Source: Hydra vulgaris | Taxonomy: Eukaryota; Cnidaria; Hydrozoa; Anthoathecata; Hydridae | Length of the DNA: 64,000 bases | Direction: 5' to 3' | NCBI RefSeq assembly: GCF_038396675.1 | Contig: NC_088933.1 | Span: 34,432,501-34,496,500 of the forward strand | In this document: positions 46,743-57,660 of the stretch, in pieces | Numbering within the stretch: position 1 is the stretch's first letter | Layout: each line of letters begins with the position of its first letter | The notes under the pieces: model-generated | Seen by the model: the letters and a program-made list of their open reading frames with translations, nothing else | The model's database searches: none | What the model was told of the DNA's origin: nothing | Made by a program: the position numbers and the translations under genes

Positions 46743-47725
46743 TTCCAACACACAAACATACATTTGATAACATACCTTAATTCCAACACACAAACATACA
46801 TTTGATAACATACCTTAATTCCAACACACAAACATACATTTAATAACATACCTTAATTCCAACACACAAACATACATTTGATAACATACCTTAATTCCAA
46901 CACACAAACATACATTTGATAACATACCTTAATTCCAACACACAAACATACATTTGATAACATACCTTAATTCCAACACACAAACATACATTTGATAACA
47001 TACCTTAATTCCAACACACAAACATACATTTGATAACATACCTTAATTCCAACACACAAACATACATTTAATAACATACCTTAATTCCAACACACAAACA
47101 TACATTTGATAACATACCTTAATTCCAACACACAAACATACATTTAATAACATACCTTAATTCCAACACACAAACATACATTTAATAACATACCTTAATT
47201 CCAACACACAAACATACATTTGATAACATACCTTAATTCCAACACACAAACATACATTTGATAACATACCTTAATTCCAACACACAAACATACATTTGAT
47301 AACATACCTTAATTCCAACACACAAACATACATTTAATAACATACCTTAATTCCAACACACAAACATACATTTGATAACATACCTTAATTCCAACACACA
47401 AACATACATTTAATAACATACCTTAATTCCAACACACAAACATACATTTGATAACATACCTTAATTCCAACACACAAACATACATTTGATAACATACCTT
47501 AATTCCAACACACAAACATACATTTGATAACATACCTTAATTCCAACACACAATCATACATTTGATAACATACCTTAATTCCAACACACAAACATACATT
47601 TGATAACATACCTTAATTCCAACACACAAACATACATTTGATAACATACCTTAATTCCAACACACAAACATACATTTGATAACATACCTTAATTCCAACA
47701 CACAAACATACATTTAATAACATAC
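46743..47725. repeat. Minisatellite, 38-bp unit, about 26 copies
   Basis: The unit starts TTCCAACACACAAACATACA and continues TTTGATAACATACCTTAA. There are 25 full copies and a partial 26th. Copies are nearly identical. The main variant is TTTAATAAC instead of TTTGATAAC, in copies 3, 9, 11, 12, 16, 18 and 26. Copy 22 (47541) alone has CAATCAT. The unit length is not a multiple of three and no frame is open through it, so it is not coding. Confidence 0.98.
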
Positions 47726-48229
47726 TTCGTGCAAATGCATATTTTTGTTTGCCATTAGTTTTTTGAACTATGCTTGCTGTTGCATTAAATACCCTTAAGG
47801 TCTAACTATTTAAGGTCTAAGGATTATGAACTATATTCTACTAGACTTATATTCATCAATAAATTTTAAATCTTATATTAAAATATTTTAGCATTTAAAA
47901 ATATGACCATATACAGTTTAAACCCCCCTCAATTGAGGAGTTTGCAAGTTTTATATGGTCATAATTTTTGAATGCTGAGAAATTATACTAATATAATTTC
48001 ACGGTGAAATTGTCTTGTTGAAAATAGTACTAAAAATATTTCCTTAACTTGTTGCTCTCACATTTGAGGCAGGAGGGGGCTAAAATTTTGGAGCTTTTTT
48101 GTTCCCAGGATCTAATCATCGCAATTTTTTGCAAAGCATCCTTATTTTAGATAAGTTTAAATATATAAATATTTAGAGCTTGCTCCATGTCTGGAAGTTA
48201 TATATCTCGAAGACCAAAAAATGCTGGCG
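47726..48229. other. Spacer containing a hairpin
   Basis: A stem pairs AGCATTTAAAAATATGACCA (47891-47910) and following bases with 47953-47977, with few mismatches. The loop includes CCCCTCAATTGAGG. No gene is seen. Confidence 0.5.
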
Positions 48230-49259
48230 CCAGCCCTGCTTGTTAATAATTGTTTATCATACAAATTTATGAAAAATTTAAGCTCGCTAAAGATTACGAA
48301 TCATTATGTGTGAAAATCATTAACGAAACCACAAGAAAAATAATTTTGAATGCGTTATATAGACCGCCTATAGAACAAAACTAATGCGTTCAAAGATCAC
48401 ATTAGAAATATAATTAAACATAAATCAAGCGTAAATGAAAGTATGCATTTTGTCGATGACATTTACCTGAATATTTTAGACTATAACATAACTAAGCAAG
48501 AGAATGAATTTTTTAATGTAATTTCTGGATAAGCAAAAGAATAAAGTTTTTAATGTCGTTTCAATATGAATACATTCCAACAATCGGACGACGTATGCCC
48601 TCTGGGAAATTGTGCAATATCAATAGATCAAATTTTGATCAATGAATTTGATACTACAAAAATAAAAGCTAAAATATTTAAAACGGATATTTTTTCATCA
48701 CTTTCCAACTTTTATTATATCAAACAAATGCAATGAGCCTAAATCTCACAGAAAGAAAGTAACAACACGACTAATAAACAATACCTCCATTAAACTGTTT
48801 CATGATATTATATCATTTGAAAAATGGTACGAAACTCTAATAAATCTTAATGCTGATCAAGCCTATAGCATCTTCTTGGCTAAACTTCTTAAACATTATA
48901 ATAAAGCTTATTCTAATGTTTCAATTTAACTAAAGTAAAAAAAATCTTTTATGCTCTTAATTAACAAAGGAAATCATTAAACCTTCAAAAATAAAAAACG
49001 ATTATATTGCAAATATCTTAGAAAAAGAACGCTAAAAAACAAAACTTTAAAAATTATAAGCGTTTATTTGAGTCAATTTTGAAAAAGGAATTTTGGCAAT
49101 AAAAATTTGGACAGAAAAGCTCTTCCAAAAAATCTCAAATTAAATAACAAATTAATTGTTAATAAATCTGCCGTAGCAATAACACTTTACCAATTTTTTT
49201 GTTATTATCGCTAAAAATTTAACCAGTGAAATTAACTTCCAATCATACATGACATCTAC
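48230..49259 (+). pseudogene. Decayed LINE ORF2 remnant, endonuclease and linker part
   Basis: Plus-strand pieces in order: SLCVKIINETTRKIILNALY followed by RPP (about 48302-48370), a degenerate FVDDIYLNILDYN in the place of GDFNINIL (about 48448-48490), then LINNTSIKLFHDIISFEKWY (about 48773-48835) and KEIIKPSKIKNDYIANILEK (about 48968-49028). This is the usual order of endonuclease and linker in CR1/Jockey-group LINEs. Several stops and shifts are present and the RT is not recognisable. Confidence 0.65.
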
Positions 49260-49441
49260 TTTTTTTTTTTTTTTATGTTTTTTACGTGTCTTACGATCAT
49301 ATCATAGAGCACCGCAGGAGAGCATTTAACAGCAAGTTCACGCGTCCATCCTTACCAATGTCGCTTGTTGGGCTAGAGCTGGCGTCGAACATCGGACCTC
49401 TGGGTTCTGAGCCAGAACTCTAACCACTGCTTCACGGCTAC
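49260..49441 (-). mobile_element. tRNA-derived SINE with poly-A tail
   Basis: On the minus strand the element begins GTAGCCGTGAAGCAGTGGTT (49441 leftwards). It carries an A box (GCAGTGGTTAGAG) and, about 30 bases on, a B-box-like GATGTTCGACGCC (complement of 49381-49394). It ends in an A run seen as T at 49260-49274. The two boxes with tRNA-like spacing plus a poly-A end are the hallmarks of a SINE transcribed by RNA polymerase III. It is inserted next to or within the LINE remnant. Confidence 0.7.
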
Positions 49442-50037
49442 TTAATAACGTTGTTATGCCTAAAAGTGATCTAAAAGAGTTACAACTATTAAACTCAAAG
49501 TTTTTGTTAAAACTTATAAATATGCTTCGAAACTGTATATATTATTAAACGGCAAAATAAATAATAAACGAATGTTTATATCTGTCTATTGAAATGGATT
49601 TGACGAAAACATACATTATGATAATATAATCAAAAAATTTGCCAACACTAACACTTTCTTGCATTAGTATTGGCAAATCTTTCTTAAGAATAGAGACATT
49701 TACTTTTTTTTTCATAGAAAAAAAGTTTTATAGCAATTCTAACACTTTCTTGCTGGCAAATTGTTTTAAATTTAAATTTAAAAAAGTTAAATTTAATTAA
49801 AAGTTGTTTATGTTTTTTATGGCGGTATAGATAACTACTGTACTAAGGGAATATATAAAAATATTGATAGCAACAAATTTTTTTTTGAAATTATATATTT
49901 TTTCCTGAATTTGTTTCCTTCTTTTTTCGCCATGCACATTTCGAAAAAAAATTCAGCTTTGGCGTAAAAGGGCGCCAAAGTATGTATTATTGTTTTGTTT
50001 TTAAAATGTTTTTCAAAATTTTGAGTTAATTACTTTT

Positions 50038-50042
<5 letters not shown>
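49442..50042. other. AT-rich spacer
   Basis: No gene is seen. The word GCCAACACTAACACTTTCTT is partly repeated in inverse near 49640-49670 (TTTGCCAACACTAA and TTAGTATTGGCAAA), forming a small stem. Confidence 0.45.

Positions 50043-50107
<65 letters not shown>
50043..50107. repeat. (TA)n microsatellite
   Basis: A pure TA array of about 65 bases. Confidence 0.97.
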
Positions 50108-50109
<2 letters not shown>

Positions 50110-50480
50110 TAAAATAAAATCTAAATTATATTTATTTATATTTAGGATCTACTAAACATCATTTGTCCTAATAATAGATTGAGAAAGTATCAATTTCTAT
50201 TAGTGTGCGCCTGAAATAGTCCAGTCTTTTGTTGATTCCTCAAAATCAGTTTCCTCTGACTTAGCCCGTTCTGCAGATAGCCTCCTCAAAATAATTGGAA
50301 ATTTATTTAGAAACATTATTTTTATTTATGACTGCATTAGGATATATCTTTTATCACTAATATAAAATGTGTTTTAAAAAATAACAAGTAGTAATGAATT
50401 TATTTGAAAATAATATTATTTTTGAATATTCGGTTTATATATTATACTATAAATAAATTTTAATTTCCTAATTTTTCAAG

Positions 50481-50563
50481 GCATCTCCATAGATGTAGCA
50501 GAAAAACTGGCTTATCCGATGCTATTTATTAAGCAATCTGAGCATGACGTTAATTGGCTAAAT
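50481..50563 (+). other. Possible isolated exon
   Basis: An open stretch lies between a possible acceptor (TTTTTCAAG ending at 50480) and a consensus-like donor (AAT then GTAAGT at 50564). It would encode ISIDVAEKLAYPMLFIKQSE and a few more residues (HDVNWLN). A second open segment with EIVQSFVDSSKSVSSDLARS lies upstream at about 50199-50310. Neither resembles a mobile-element protein that I recognise. They might be exons of a host gene or chance; no start, stop or further exons were found. Confidence 0.22.
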
Positions 50564-51186
50564 GTAAGTATTGTTTACGATAGCAAAGTATGCGTAGCTT
50601 GGTTTAATATGATTTAATGCATGAGCTATTTATTTAAAATATTTGGTTGTTTCATTTCTAATAAATCCAAATAAATTAGAAATGTTTTTTTAAATATAAA
50701 AACAAATTTGGCAGAAAAAAACACACAGTTAAAGTTGTCACTTTCTTCAGTTTTCACACCCAAGCCATTTTTATTCCTCGCATCACCGCGTCTAACTCTG
50801 TCATTTTATATGAACTTCGGATCTTTCTTTTCGCATCTATGTTGTGTCATCCACAGTTGCATTACCAATTTGAATAACAGCACTCATATCTAAAGAACTT
50901 GCATCAGTCTACATCTTTCCCTTCTAGCCATGTACAGCTCTATCACCACAAGCTGGTTCGCAACTTTTTACATTAGCGGAGACTTTTCTATAAAGACATT
51001 TGACATTTTCACCACTAACCTTATTACCCCAACTCTTCGTCAAACTAACATATGCAAAGATTAAAATCAACAAACTTCTTTTAGCAATAACAAACTTTTT
51101 TAAAGTTAGAAAGCAACAAATCACATGTTAGACAATTAATTAAATTTCGATCAGTAGAAGAAGTCTAAGCTTGTGGACAAATAGTA
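50564..51186. other. Spacer downstream of possible exon
   Basis: The minus-strand open stretch 51124-50924 shows no recognisable family. Composition is somewhat less AT-rich between 50730 and 51060. Nothing could be assigned. Confidence 0.4.
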
Positions 51187-54100
51187 AACAATAAACTGCT
51201 TTTTTTTTTTTTTTTTTTAACATCTTCGCTTCGAATAAGGCTGCAAGAAGCCACCAATTAAAGTTGGAAGTTACTGTAAGAGAAAAGATGAAGATTGTAG
51301 AGCAAGATAACGATTAACGGACGACTTAAAGATTGCAAATTATATGAATCAGGAAAGCAAGATCAAGAAGGCGAATTCCAAAGAACTGATGTTCGAGGAA
51401 AAAAACTAGACGAATAAGCATTTTTAAAGCACTTAGGAACAGTCGCAGAAAAAGGATGACACTTAATTGAAAGACGAGTAACACGAAAATGAATTTTAGT
51501 AGATGGCACAAGAGACGCTAGCTCTTTAGAGCAGTGCCCATTATAGTATTTGTAGGAAAGAGAAAGAGAAGCAACATTACGACGATGTGATAATGGTTGG
51601 AGGTTGGATGCAAGAGCAGGTCCAACAGTGTTTACAATGCGTTTTTGCACCTTGTCTAAAAGAGAAAGGGCATTATTAGAAGATCCGCCCAAGATATGGC
51701 AACAGTAATCCATACAAGACCGGATTTGAGATTTAAAGAGATAGAGAATAGAATCCGCAGTAAGAAAGTGACAAGCTCGATAAAGAGATGCAACCTTAGC
51801 AGATGCTAATTTTGCAACTGATTTGATATATGGTTTCCAATAAAGATTGGAAGTAAGAGTTAATTCTAGAAGATGAAGAGTGGATGACTCATAGAGTACA
51901 TCACCGTCCATAAATATAGGAAGATCTAAATTATTGCGATAACGATTGGCTGAAAAAAATTAAGTTTTATGTGAATTAAAGTTCACCAGCCAATGTGAGC
52001 CCCATGCTGTAGCAGAAGTGAGATCCTTTTCAAGCTCAAATGCCCCCTCAAAGCAATCAGAGGGTGTTGGTTTTTTATCACGACAAGAATAAATGGTAGT
52101 ATCATCTGCAAACAATGCCACCTTAGATGTGAGAATATCTGGAAGATCGTTATTGTAAATTAAAAAGAGTATAGGGACAAGAATACAACCTTGAGGAACC
52201 CGTGTTGTCCATCGAGGACAACTTTTATACTACGATTGGAAAGGAAGGCTTCAATGACCTTAAAGATGTTGCCGGATACACCATAAGAAGAAAGTTTATG
52301 GAGAAGACCAGCATGCCAAACTTTATCAAAAGCTTTTGAAATGTCAAGAGCGACAGCCTTAACCTCTCCACCTTTATCTAATGCACGATAAAATCTGTCA
52401 GTTATTACTGTTTGCAAATCAGCTGTAGAACGAGAAGATCGAAATCTATATTGATGGTCAGAAAGTAAGTTATTAGATTCAAGATGAGAAATTAAGTGTT
52501 TGTTAATTCAAGATTCAAAAACCTTGCTAATGATAGGAAGAAGACTTATGGGACGGTAGTTAGACAAATCAGATCGCTCTCCAGAATTTTTGAAAATAGG
52601 AATATCAGATGCCGCTTTCCAGCAGGCTGGAAAACAAGACTCCGATAAGCACTTGTTGAATAGTTTTGAGAGTATAGATGACAGCTCCGGAGAACACTTC
52701 TGCGAGACAATAACAGGTATGTTGTCCGGGCCACAAGTTATAGAAGAGTCTAGGCAGGCAATCACTCTAGATACAGATGCTGGAGTGATATGAATGTCAA
52801 GCAATGGATCAACCTGTTTGTTGGCAATATCAGGTAGAACGCAACTAGTGGAATCAAGAGATGATATTGATGAAAAGTTTTTAGCAAACAATTCGGCTTT
52901 GTCTTTAGGTGAGGTGACAAAGTCTGAACCATACAAGAGAGGTGGAATTATAGATTTGCGCTTATTATTGATATTATTAAAGATTTTCCAGAAGTCACGA
53001 GAGCCTCTTTTTTAAGAGGAGATACGAGATTTCATGACCTGAGAATAGCGGGTTTTGGCGTTAAACAAAACCTTTTTACAATTGTTTCTAGCAGTAATAA
53101 ACAGACGTCTGTTTTCTAGAGAATTTTTTTGCTCATAAATATGGAAGTAACGGTTTCGATTAGCAATCGCAGCAGCACAGTGTAAGGAAAACCATGGAGG
53201 ATAGTGAGGCATGAATCGTTGAGCGGGAATAAAAAATTCCATGCCAGCCTGAATCTATGAAGTTATGAAGGAAGTACATTTATCGACAGGAAAACGAAAG
53301 ATTTCTACCCAAGGGCCATCACGAAGAAAATCGCGGAAAGAATCCCAGTCAGCTTTACTGTAGTTGTAAGAGGTTCGATAATGGGGGGATTCGGGTGATG
53401 AAGAAGAATGAGATATTAGTTTTAGAGAGATCAAACTGTGATCAGAAGAACCTAAAGGTGAATGTGGAGAAACTGAGCACTGACTAGGATCAGAAACAAG
53501 ACATATGTCGAGTAGAGAAGGTAGATGATTCGGGTTGTCAGGAAAGTGAGTTGAAAAGTTGACTATTTGAGTTAGGGATTGAGAAAGCCAAAAGTTGTGG
53601 GCTTTAACGCCTGCAAAGTCACTCACACTAAAGCCAAGCTATTCAGAGTGGTGAGCATTAAAGTCACCGACAACAACTATATTAGCTGATGGATAAAGAG
53701 AGAGGGCTTGGTCAATATGATCAGAAGTAATGTCAAAAAGAGTGCAGTCTTGAGATAAAGGAGAACAATATAGAACAAAGAGAAAGGCAATAGAGTGAAG
53801 TGGTGCTAAACGAAAGCACATGAAAGAATAGTCTGTGGATTCAAACCTAGTTTCACGACAACAGGTGAATTCTTACGAATGTAAATGCCCAGGCCAAGCA
53901 TGTGACTATTGGAGTCTTTACGAATTAGAGGCAGATAACCATCAACACTAAGATCACAAGATGAGACAGCCGAACTCAAATTAGTCTTACAAAGAGCAAG
54001 TAGGTGTGGTGAACTTTGCAAGAGATAAGACTCAACAGAAGAAAAGTTACTTCGAAGACCACGAATATTAGTGAATGATAGGTTTAGAGAACTTGGTGAT

Positions 54101-54890
54101 GATGATGGTTTTTTGTGTTTTATAGTTTTTGGTACTTTATTCATTTTTAAATTAGATTGAAGAACTTGACTCAAAGCATAGATAGTACTCGGAACACCGT
54201 TTAATAGCCCAAGCAATTGCTTCATTACTACTAATAAACCCTAAGCCGTAACATAGGGCTCCAATTGTGGCCTCCGCAATGCACACCAAAAGTACAAACA
54301 GGGACACCATCCATGCGCAACATGGCATTGTTAATACTTTGATATTTTTCAGCTGTTGATGGAATCAGCCTCTCTGAGAGCTACCAGAGAGTTCGGGAAA
54401 CCTGACTACCAGCCAGCCTCAGAACCATAAAACCGAGTTTTAGAGCTGTACCCTCATTAGGAGATAGTAGAATGAGTTGCCTAGTCATAAAAACAGAGAC
54501 ACAAGCAAAACCCACGCATTGAGTCAAGAAGATCCAGCATTCAACATCCTAAACTGGAAACAATGTATTAAAAATGCATCTGCGCCAGCCTAATAGATGA
54601 AGAAGAGGTGCGAGGCTGGGCAACAGATAGAATCTGTTTACCCCTTAAGTCTTTGCCTAAGAGGCTTTCTACAAGACAGTAGGTGGGTGCATTTAACATC
54701 TGCCCAAGATGAGTATTTTTATCGAGACACCATCTCTAGCCTTTACTCAACCAAGAGCCCCAAGGCAGGGGGTGTTTTAAATCGGAGTTGGCATCTCCCA
54801 GCCTTTGCCAAAAAAGGCGTATCCTACAAGGCAGCAGGACATGAAGCAAATTGTACTGGGTTACATGTTACCAGTAGCAGGATAACCTGA
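51187..54890 (-). mobile_element. Long LINE family 1 copy, minus strand
   Basis: The 3' poly-A appears as a T run at 51199-51218. ORF2 runs from about 54225 down to 51258. The region 54240-54890 is a 5' leader without a long frame. Directly upstream (54892-55055) lies a CTGAGTAAACTG-type tandem array, probably part of the 5' end. The copy at 10320-12640 is the same family in opposite orientation. This copy is near full length but has accumulated several frame breaks. Confidence 0.85.
51258..54225 (-). pseudogene. LINE family 1 ORF2 (endonuclease + RT), broken
   Basis: The ATG at 54225 gives MKQLLGLLNGVPSTIYALSQ. Endonuclease: LNLSFTNIRGLRSNFSSVES, then LLALCKTNL, in which Lys replaces the catalytic Glu expected in an ALCETNL context. 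IVVVGDFNAHHSEW and SPLGSSDHSLISLKL follow. A linker leads to the RT: NSGERSDLSNYRPISLLPII, ALDISKAFDKVWHAGLLHKL and SNRSIKVVLDGQH. The region equivalent to SGVPQG is deleted or altered near 52200. The active site is readable on the minus strand near 52110 (ALFADDTTIYS). C-terminal blocks SQIRSCMDYCCHILGGSSNN and PLSHRRNVASLSLSYKYYNG follow (51911-51363). Frame breaks occur near 53820, 53630, 53010-53020, 52500 and 52160. Confidence 0.9.
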
Positions 54891-54891
54891 T

Positions 54892-55055
54892 CTGACTGAG
54901 TAAACTGTTGTAGTAAACTGTTGAGTAAACTGTAGTTTGCTGTAGTAAACTGCTGTAGTAAACTGCAGAAAACTGACTGAGTAAACTGCTGTAGTAAACT
55001 GTTGCTGAGTAAACTGCAGAGTAAACGGCTGAGTAAACTGAATAAACTGCTTTTA
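54892..55055. repeat. Tandem array of GTAAACTG-containing units at LINE 5' end
   Basis: The words CTGAGTAAACTG and CTGTAGTAAACTG alternate at spacings of roughly 12-26 bases, more than ten GTAAACTG copies in all. The position is just beyond the leader of the minus-strand LINE, where tandem promoter-like monomers occur in some LINEs. A regulatory role is inference. Confidence 0.75.
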
Positions 55056-55404
55056 CTGCAAGAAGGTCATTACAACTTGGTAAACAACCTAAAATCTCTC
55101 TTTCCTATTTATTAGCTCTACTAATACATTGAACATAGATCTTATTCTTATTCAAGGAGTCTTTTTAAATTAGGGTCAGACAAATTTTGGATAAAGAAGT
55201 TGGTACCGTTAAAAACAAAGTTTTTTCTACTTTAACATATCCAAAATTGACCACTTTGTTTTGGATTTTGGTAAATCTTGTTATGAAAATGTTCTAGAAA
55301 CTTTAAATCATCTCACATTTTTACTCAAAAAGTTCTTGAAAAACAAAAAAAAAGCTTCTGTTATCAATTGTCTGTGATAACTCATTTAAAATCCTAATCT
55401 TAAT

Positions 55405-55436
<32 letters not shown>

Positions 55437-56170
55437 CGCAATAGCATAGCTTAATGTGTAACGACAAAAAAAATGTTTAAAAATTTAACTTTTAAAATGA
55501 TGTCAGTAGGTCTGTGCAATATTTTTAATTTGGGTAAATTTTTACTTTTTTAAATAAAAAATTAACATATAGTCTAAACTAAAAAATGAAACTAATTTGT
55601 TTACTAATTTTCTCTATTAGAAAACGAGCATTTAAAAATTTATTCTTTCAAATTATACGTCAATTCCATAAATATACACTAACTAATTTTGAATAATTCT
55701 TATGTAAGGTTTAATTATTAGTGCTTTCATGTTCGACAAATATAATTGGAAATAAAATTAAAAGTCAAATATTTTTTTCAAAAATATTTTTATCTCCATT
55801 ATTGCTAAATTCATTTTCGCTGTCACCAATATTGATATTGACGTTTTTTGTTGCATTTGTGCACACCAAGCCTTGACACTATCCACAGGCAGTCAGTCCT
55901 GCATTTTAACACATGATGTTGACAAAGGCACTGTGTTTTAAATTTTGGTATTTTTGTTGCATTTTTAATTTATAAATATTAGGAATATGAATTTATGTAG
56001 GATCTTCAATGTAAAATTACTTACGCTGAAAAAGTAATGAAGAAGTTTTTAGGTGCTCTATTGAAATTGATTTTTTGTTGTTGTTTTTGATTGAAAAATG
56101 AGTGTGTATAAGAAATCTGTTTTATAGGAAAAAATTGGCATTCGGGGTTTAATTGGCTGCTCTTGTATAT
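55056..56170. other. AT-rich spacer with (AAT)n
   Basis: An (AAT)n run spans 55406-55436. No gene or element ends are recognised; the rest is AT-rich, with a slightly less AT-rich block at 55840-55940. Confidence 0.5.
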
Positions 56171-56175
56171 GTACC

Positions 56176-56350
56176 ATTCCAGTGGACATACGTCTTCCGC
56201 AAGACGTCCAGAGGACATTACAATTTTGTCCGCCGTCTCCGGTTTGAATGATACGTCCTATGCTCGACTTCAGACGTCAGTTTTTACAAAGTTTAATCTG
56301 CATTAAAACAAACCTCCGCTAGACGTCCGTTGGATGTAGAGTTATTTTGC
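56176..56350. mobile_element. Probable MITE rich in AGACGTC words
   Basis: The block starts CCAGTGGACATACGTCTTCC and contains repeated AGACGTC/GACGTC motifs (56195, 56275, 56323). A diverged right end may be GTCCGTTGGATGTAGAG (about 56326-56342). The CAGTGG start recalls the MITE at 1861. TIRs are imperfect and no TSD is clear. Confidence 0.45.
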
Positions 56351-56477
56351 AAGAATAAAGAGAATAAAGTTCGTGAGAGAGAGTGATATACATTTATAAA
56401 TATTTTTTTATAATAATCTTTAAAGAAGTTGTATTATTATACTAACTATTTAGCTATGTAAAAATTGTATTTCTACC

Positions 56478-56560
56478 AGTGACGTAGTCAAGACAAAAAG
56501 GTCAAGACCAGGACTAAGACCAAGACATTTGGGCTTAAGACTAAGACCAAGATATATTTT
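56478..56560. repeat. AAGACCAAGAC-rich repeat fragment
   Basis: CCAGTGACGTAGTCAAGAC is followed by repeated AAGACCA/AAGACTA words. The same CCAAGACCAAGAC word occurs in both arms of the palindrome at 56771-57065, so the two blocks probably belong to one repeat family. Confidence 0.5.
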
Positions 56561-56770
56561 ATTTAAGAACATTACGTAAGAAGTAAAACAGACAACTATG
56601 TTTTACTTGACTTCATGACTTATACGCGTTTTACTTGACTTCATGACTTTTACACGTTAATCTTAGTAGTAACAATTTAGTATCAATTACCAAGCCATTT
56701 ATTTACTAACACATAATTAATAATTTATTTATTAATTACTAAGACAGTTAGTCCAAAGCTAATACTAAGC

Positions 56771-57065
56771 AACTTTAGACCGTATTTTAAGGTTCGATGT
56801 TAACGCAGCAAATTTATCACTTATCAAGTAGTTACCTTAGTTAGTACCTTTAACTTATATTTTAATTGTCTTGGTCTTGGTCATTGCCTTGAAACTTGAA
56901 TTTTTGCTCATGAAAGCCTGGTTTCATGAGAAAAAATTCAAGTTTCAAGGCAATGACCAAGACCAAGACAATTAAAATATGAGTTAAAGGTACTAACTAA
57001 GGTAACTACTTGATAAGTGATAAATTTGCTGCGTTAACATCGAACCTTAAAATACGGTCTAAAGT
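56771..57065. repeat. Almost perfect 295-bp palindrome
   Basis: The arms, each nearly 150 bases (outer ends AACTTTAGACCG and CGGTCTAAAGTT), are reverse complements with two visible mismatches. The centre is CTCATGAAAGCCTGGTTTCATGAG, itself a hairpin with a 4-base loop. Neither arm encodes a protein. Such identity points to very recent formation or to gene-conversion-like correction. Confidence 0.95.
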
Positions 57066-57332
57066 TCCTTACACATTTGGGACTGTTACTTTAGTTTTAA
57101 CGGGTTGCCAAATATATAGAAGATCTTTATTAAGGACATATATACGTAAATTAGTTGAAAATTTATTCTCTGCAGTTTTGAATAAGTTGGATGATTAATG
57201 TCTGAAAATTTAATAAAATCCGTTGTCGCTCATAATTTTTTAAGGTGTGCCATGTTTGATGATGAGTTTTTGCACACCGAAAGCTTAACAAACAATAGCC
57301 GAACCTTTTGTGTTTAAAAAGCGTACTAACAC

Positions 57333-57500
57333 AAGTAGCTATCGAAATCCAACAATATTTCTCCACAAGAAGCCATCGAAATCCAAAAATATTTCTCTAT
57401 AAAAATCTTTTAAAATCAAACAATATTTTTTCAAATCAAGCTATTGAAATCCAACAACATTTCTCCACAAGAAGCTATCGAAATCCAACAATATCTCAAT
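57333..57500. repeat. Degenerate minisatellite, ATCGAAATCCAACAATATTT-type unit
   Basis: AGCTATCGAAATCCAACAAT-like units recur at about 57338, 57371, 57433 and 57473, with CTCCACAAGA between several of them. Spacing varies (about 33-40 bases). Confidence 0.75.
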
Positions 57501-57588
57501 AATATTTAACAGTATATCTCCTTCAAAAATACAATTTGTAAAAAACAAATGTCCTCATTAATCAACTCTAATGAACTTAAAATCATAA

Positions 57589-57660
57589 CAGTCGTTTTCA
57601 CTACTTGAAGATAACGGAAAACCTAACGGCTTTTCGTTACCTTTAAGTCGTGAAAACTAC
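57589..57660. repeat. Imperfect stem-loop
   Basis: GTCGTTTTCACTACTTGAAG with following ATAACGGAAAA pairs imperfectly with CTTTTCGTTACCTTTAAGTC and following GTGAAAAC. The loop contains CCTAACGG. Confidence 0.6.

Noticed and set aside
46743..47725. CRISPR array
   Set aside because: Repeats are contiguous 38-bp units with no unique spacers, and the context is an animal genome; it is a minisatellite.
46743..47725. Telomere-like repeat
   Set aside because: The unit lacks TTAGGG-type sequence and sits between ordinary interspersed repeats.
52590..53015. Plus-strand open frames within the LINE at 51-54 kb
   Set aside because: They are antisense to the LINE ORF2, and the same antisense pattern appears at 11036-11239 in the other copy.
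54597..54890. Plus-strand open frame MKKRCEAGQQIESVYPLSLC as a gene
   Set aside because: It lies in the 5' leader of the minus-strand LINE, has no family motif, and is likely chance in a less AT-rich region.
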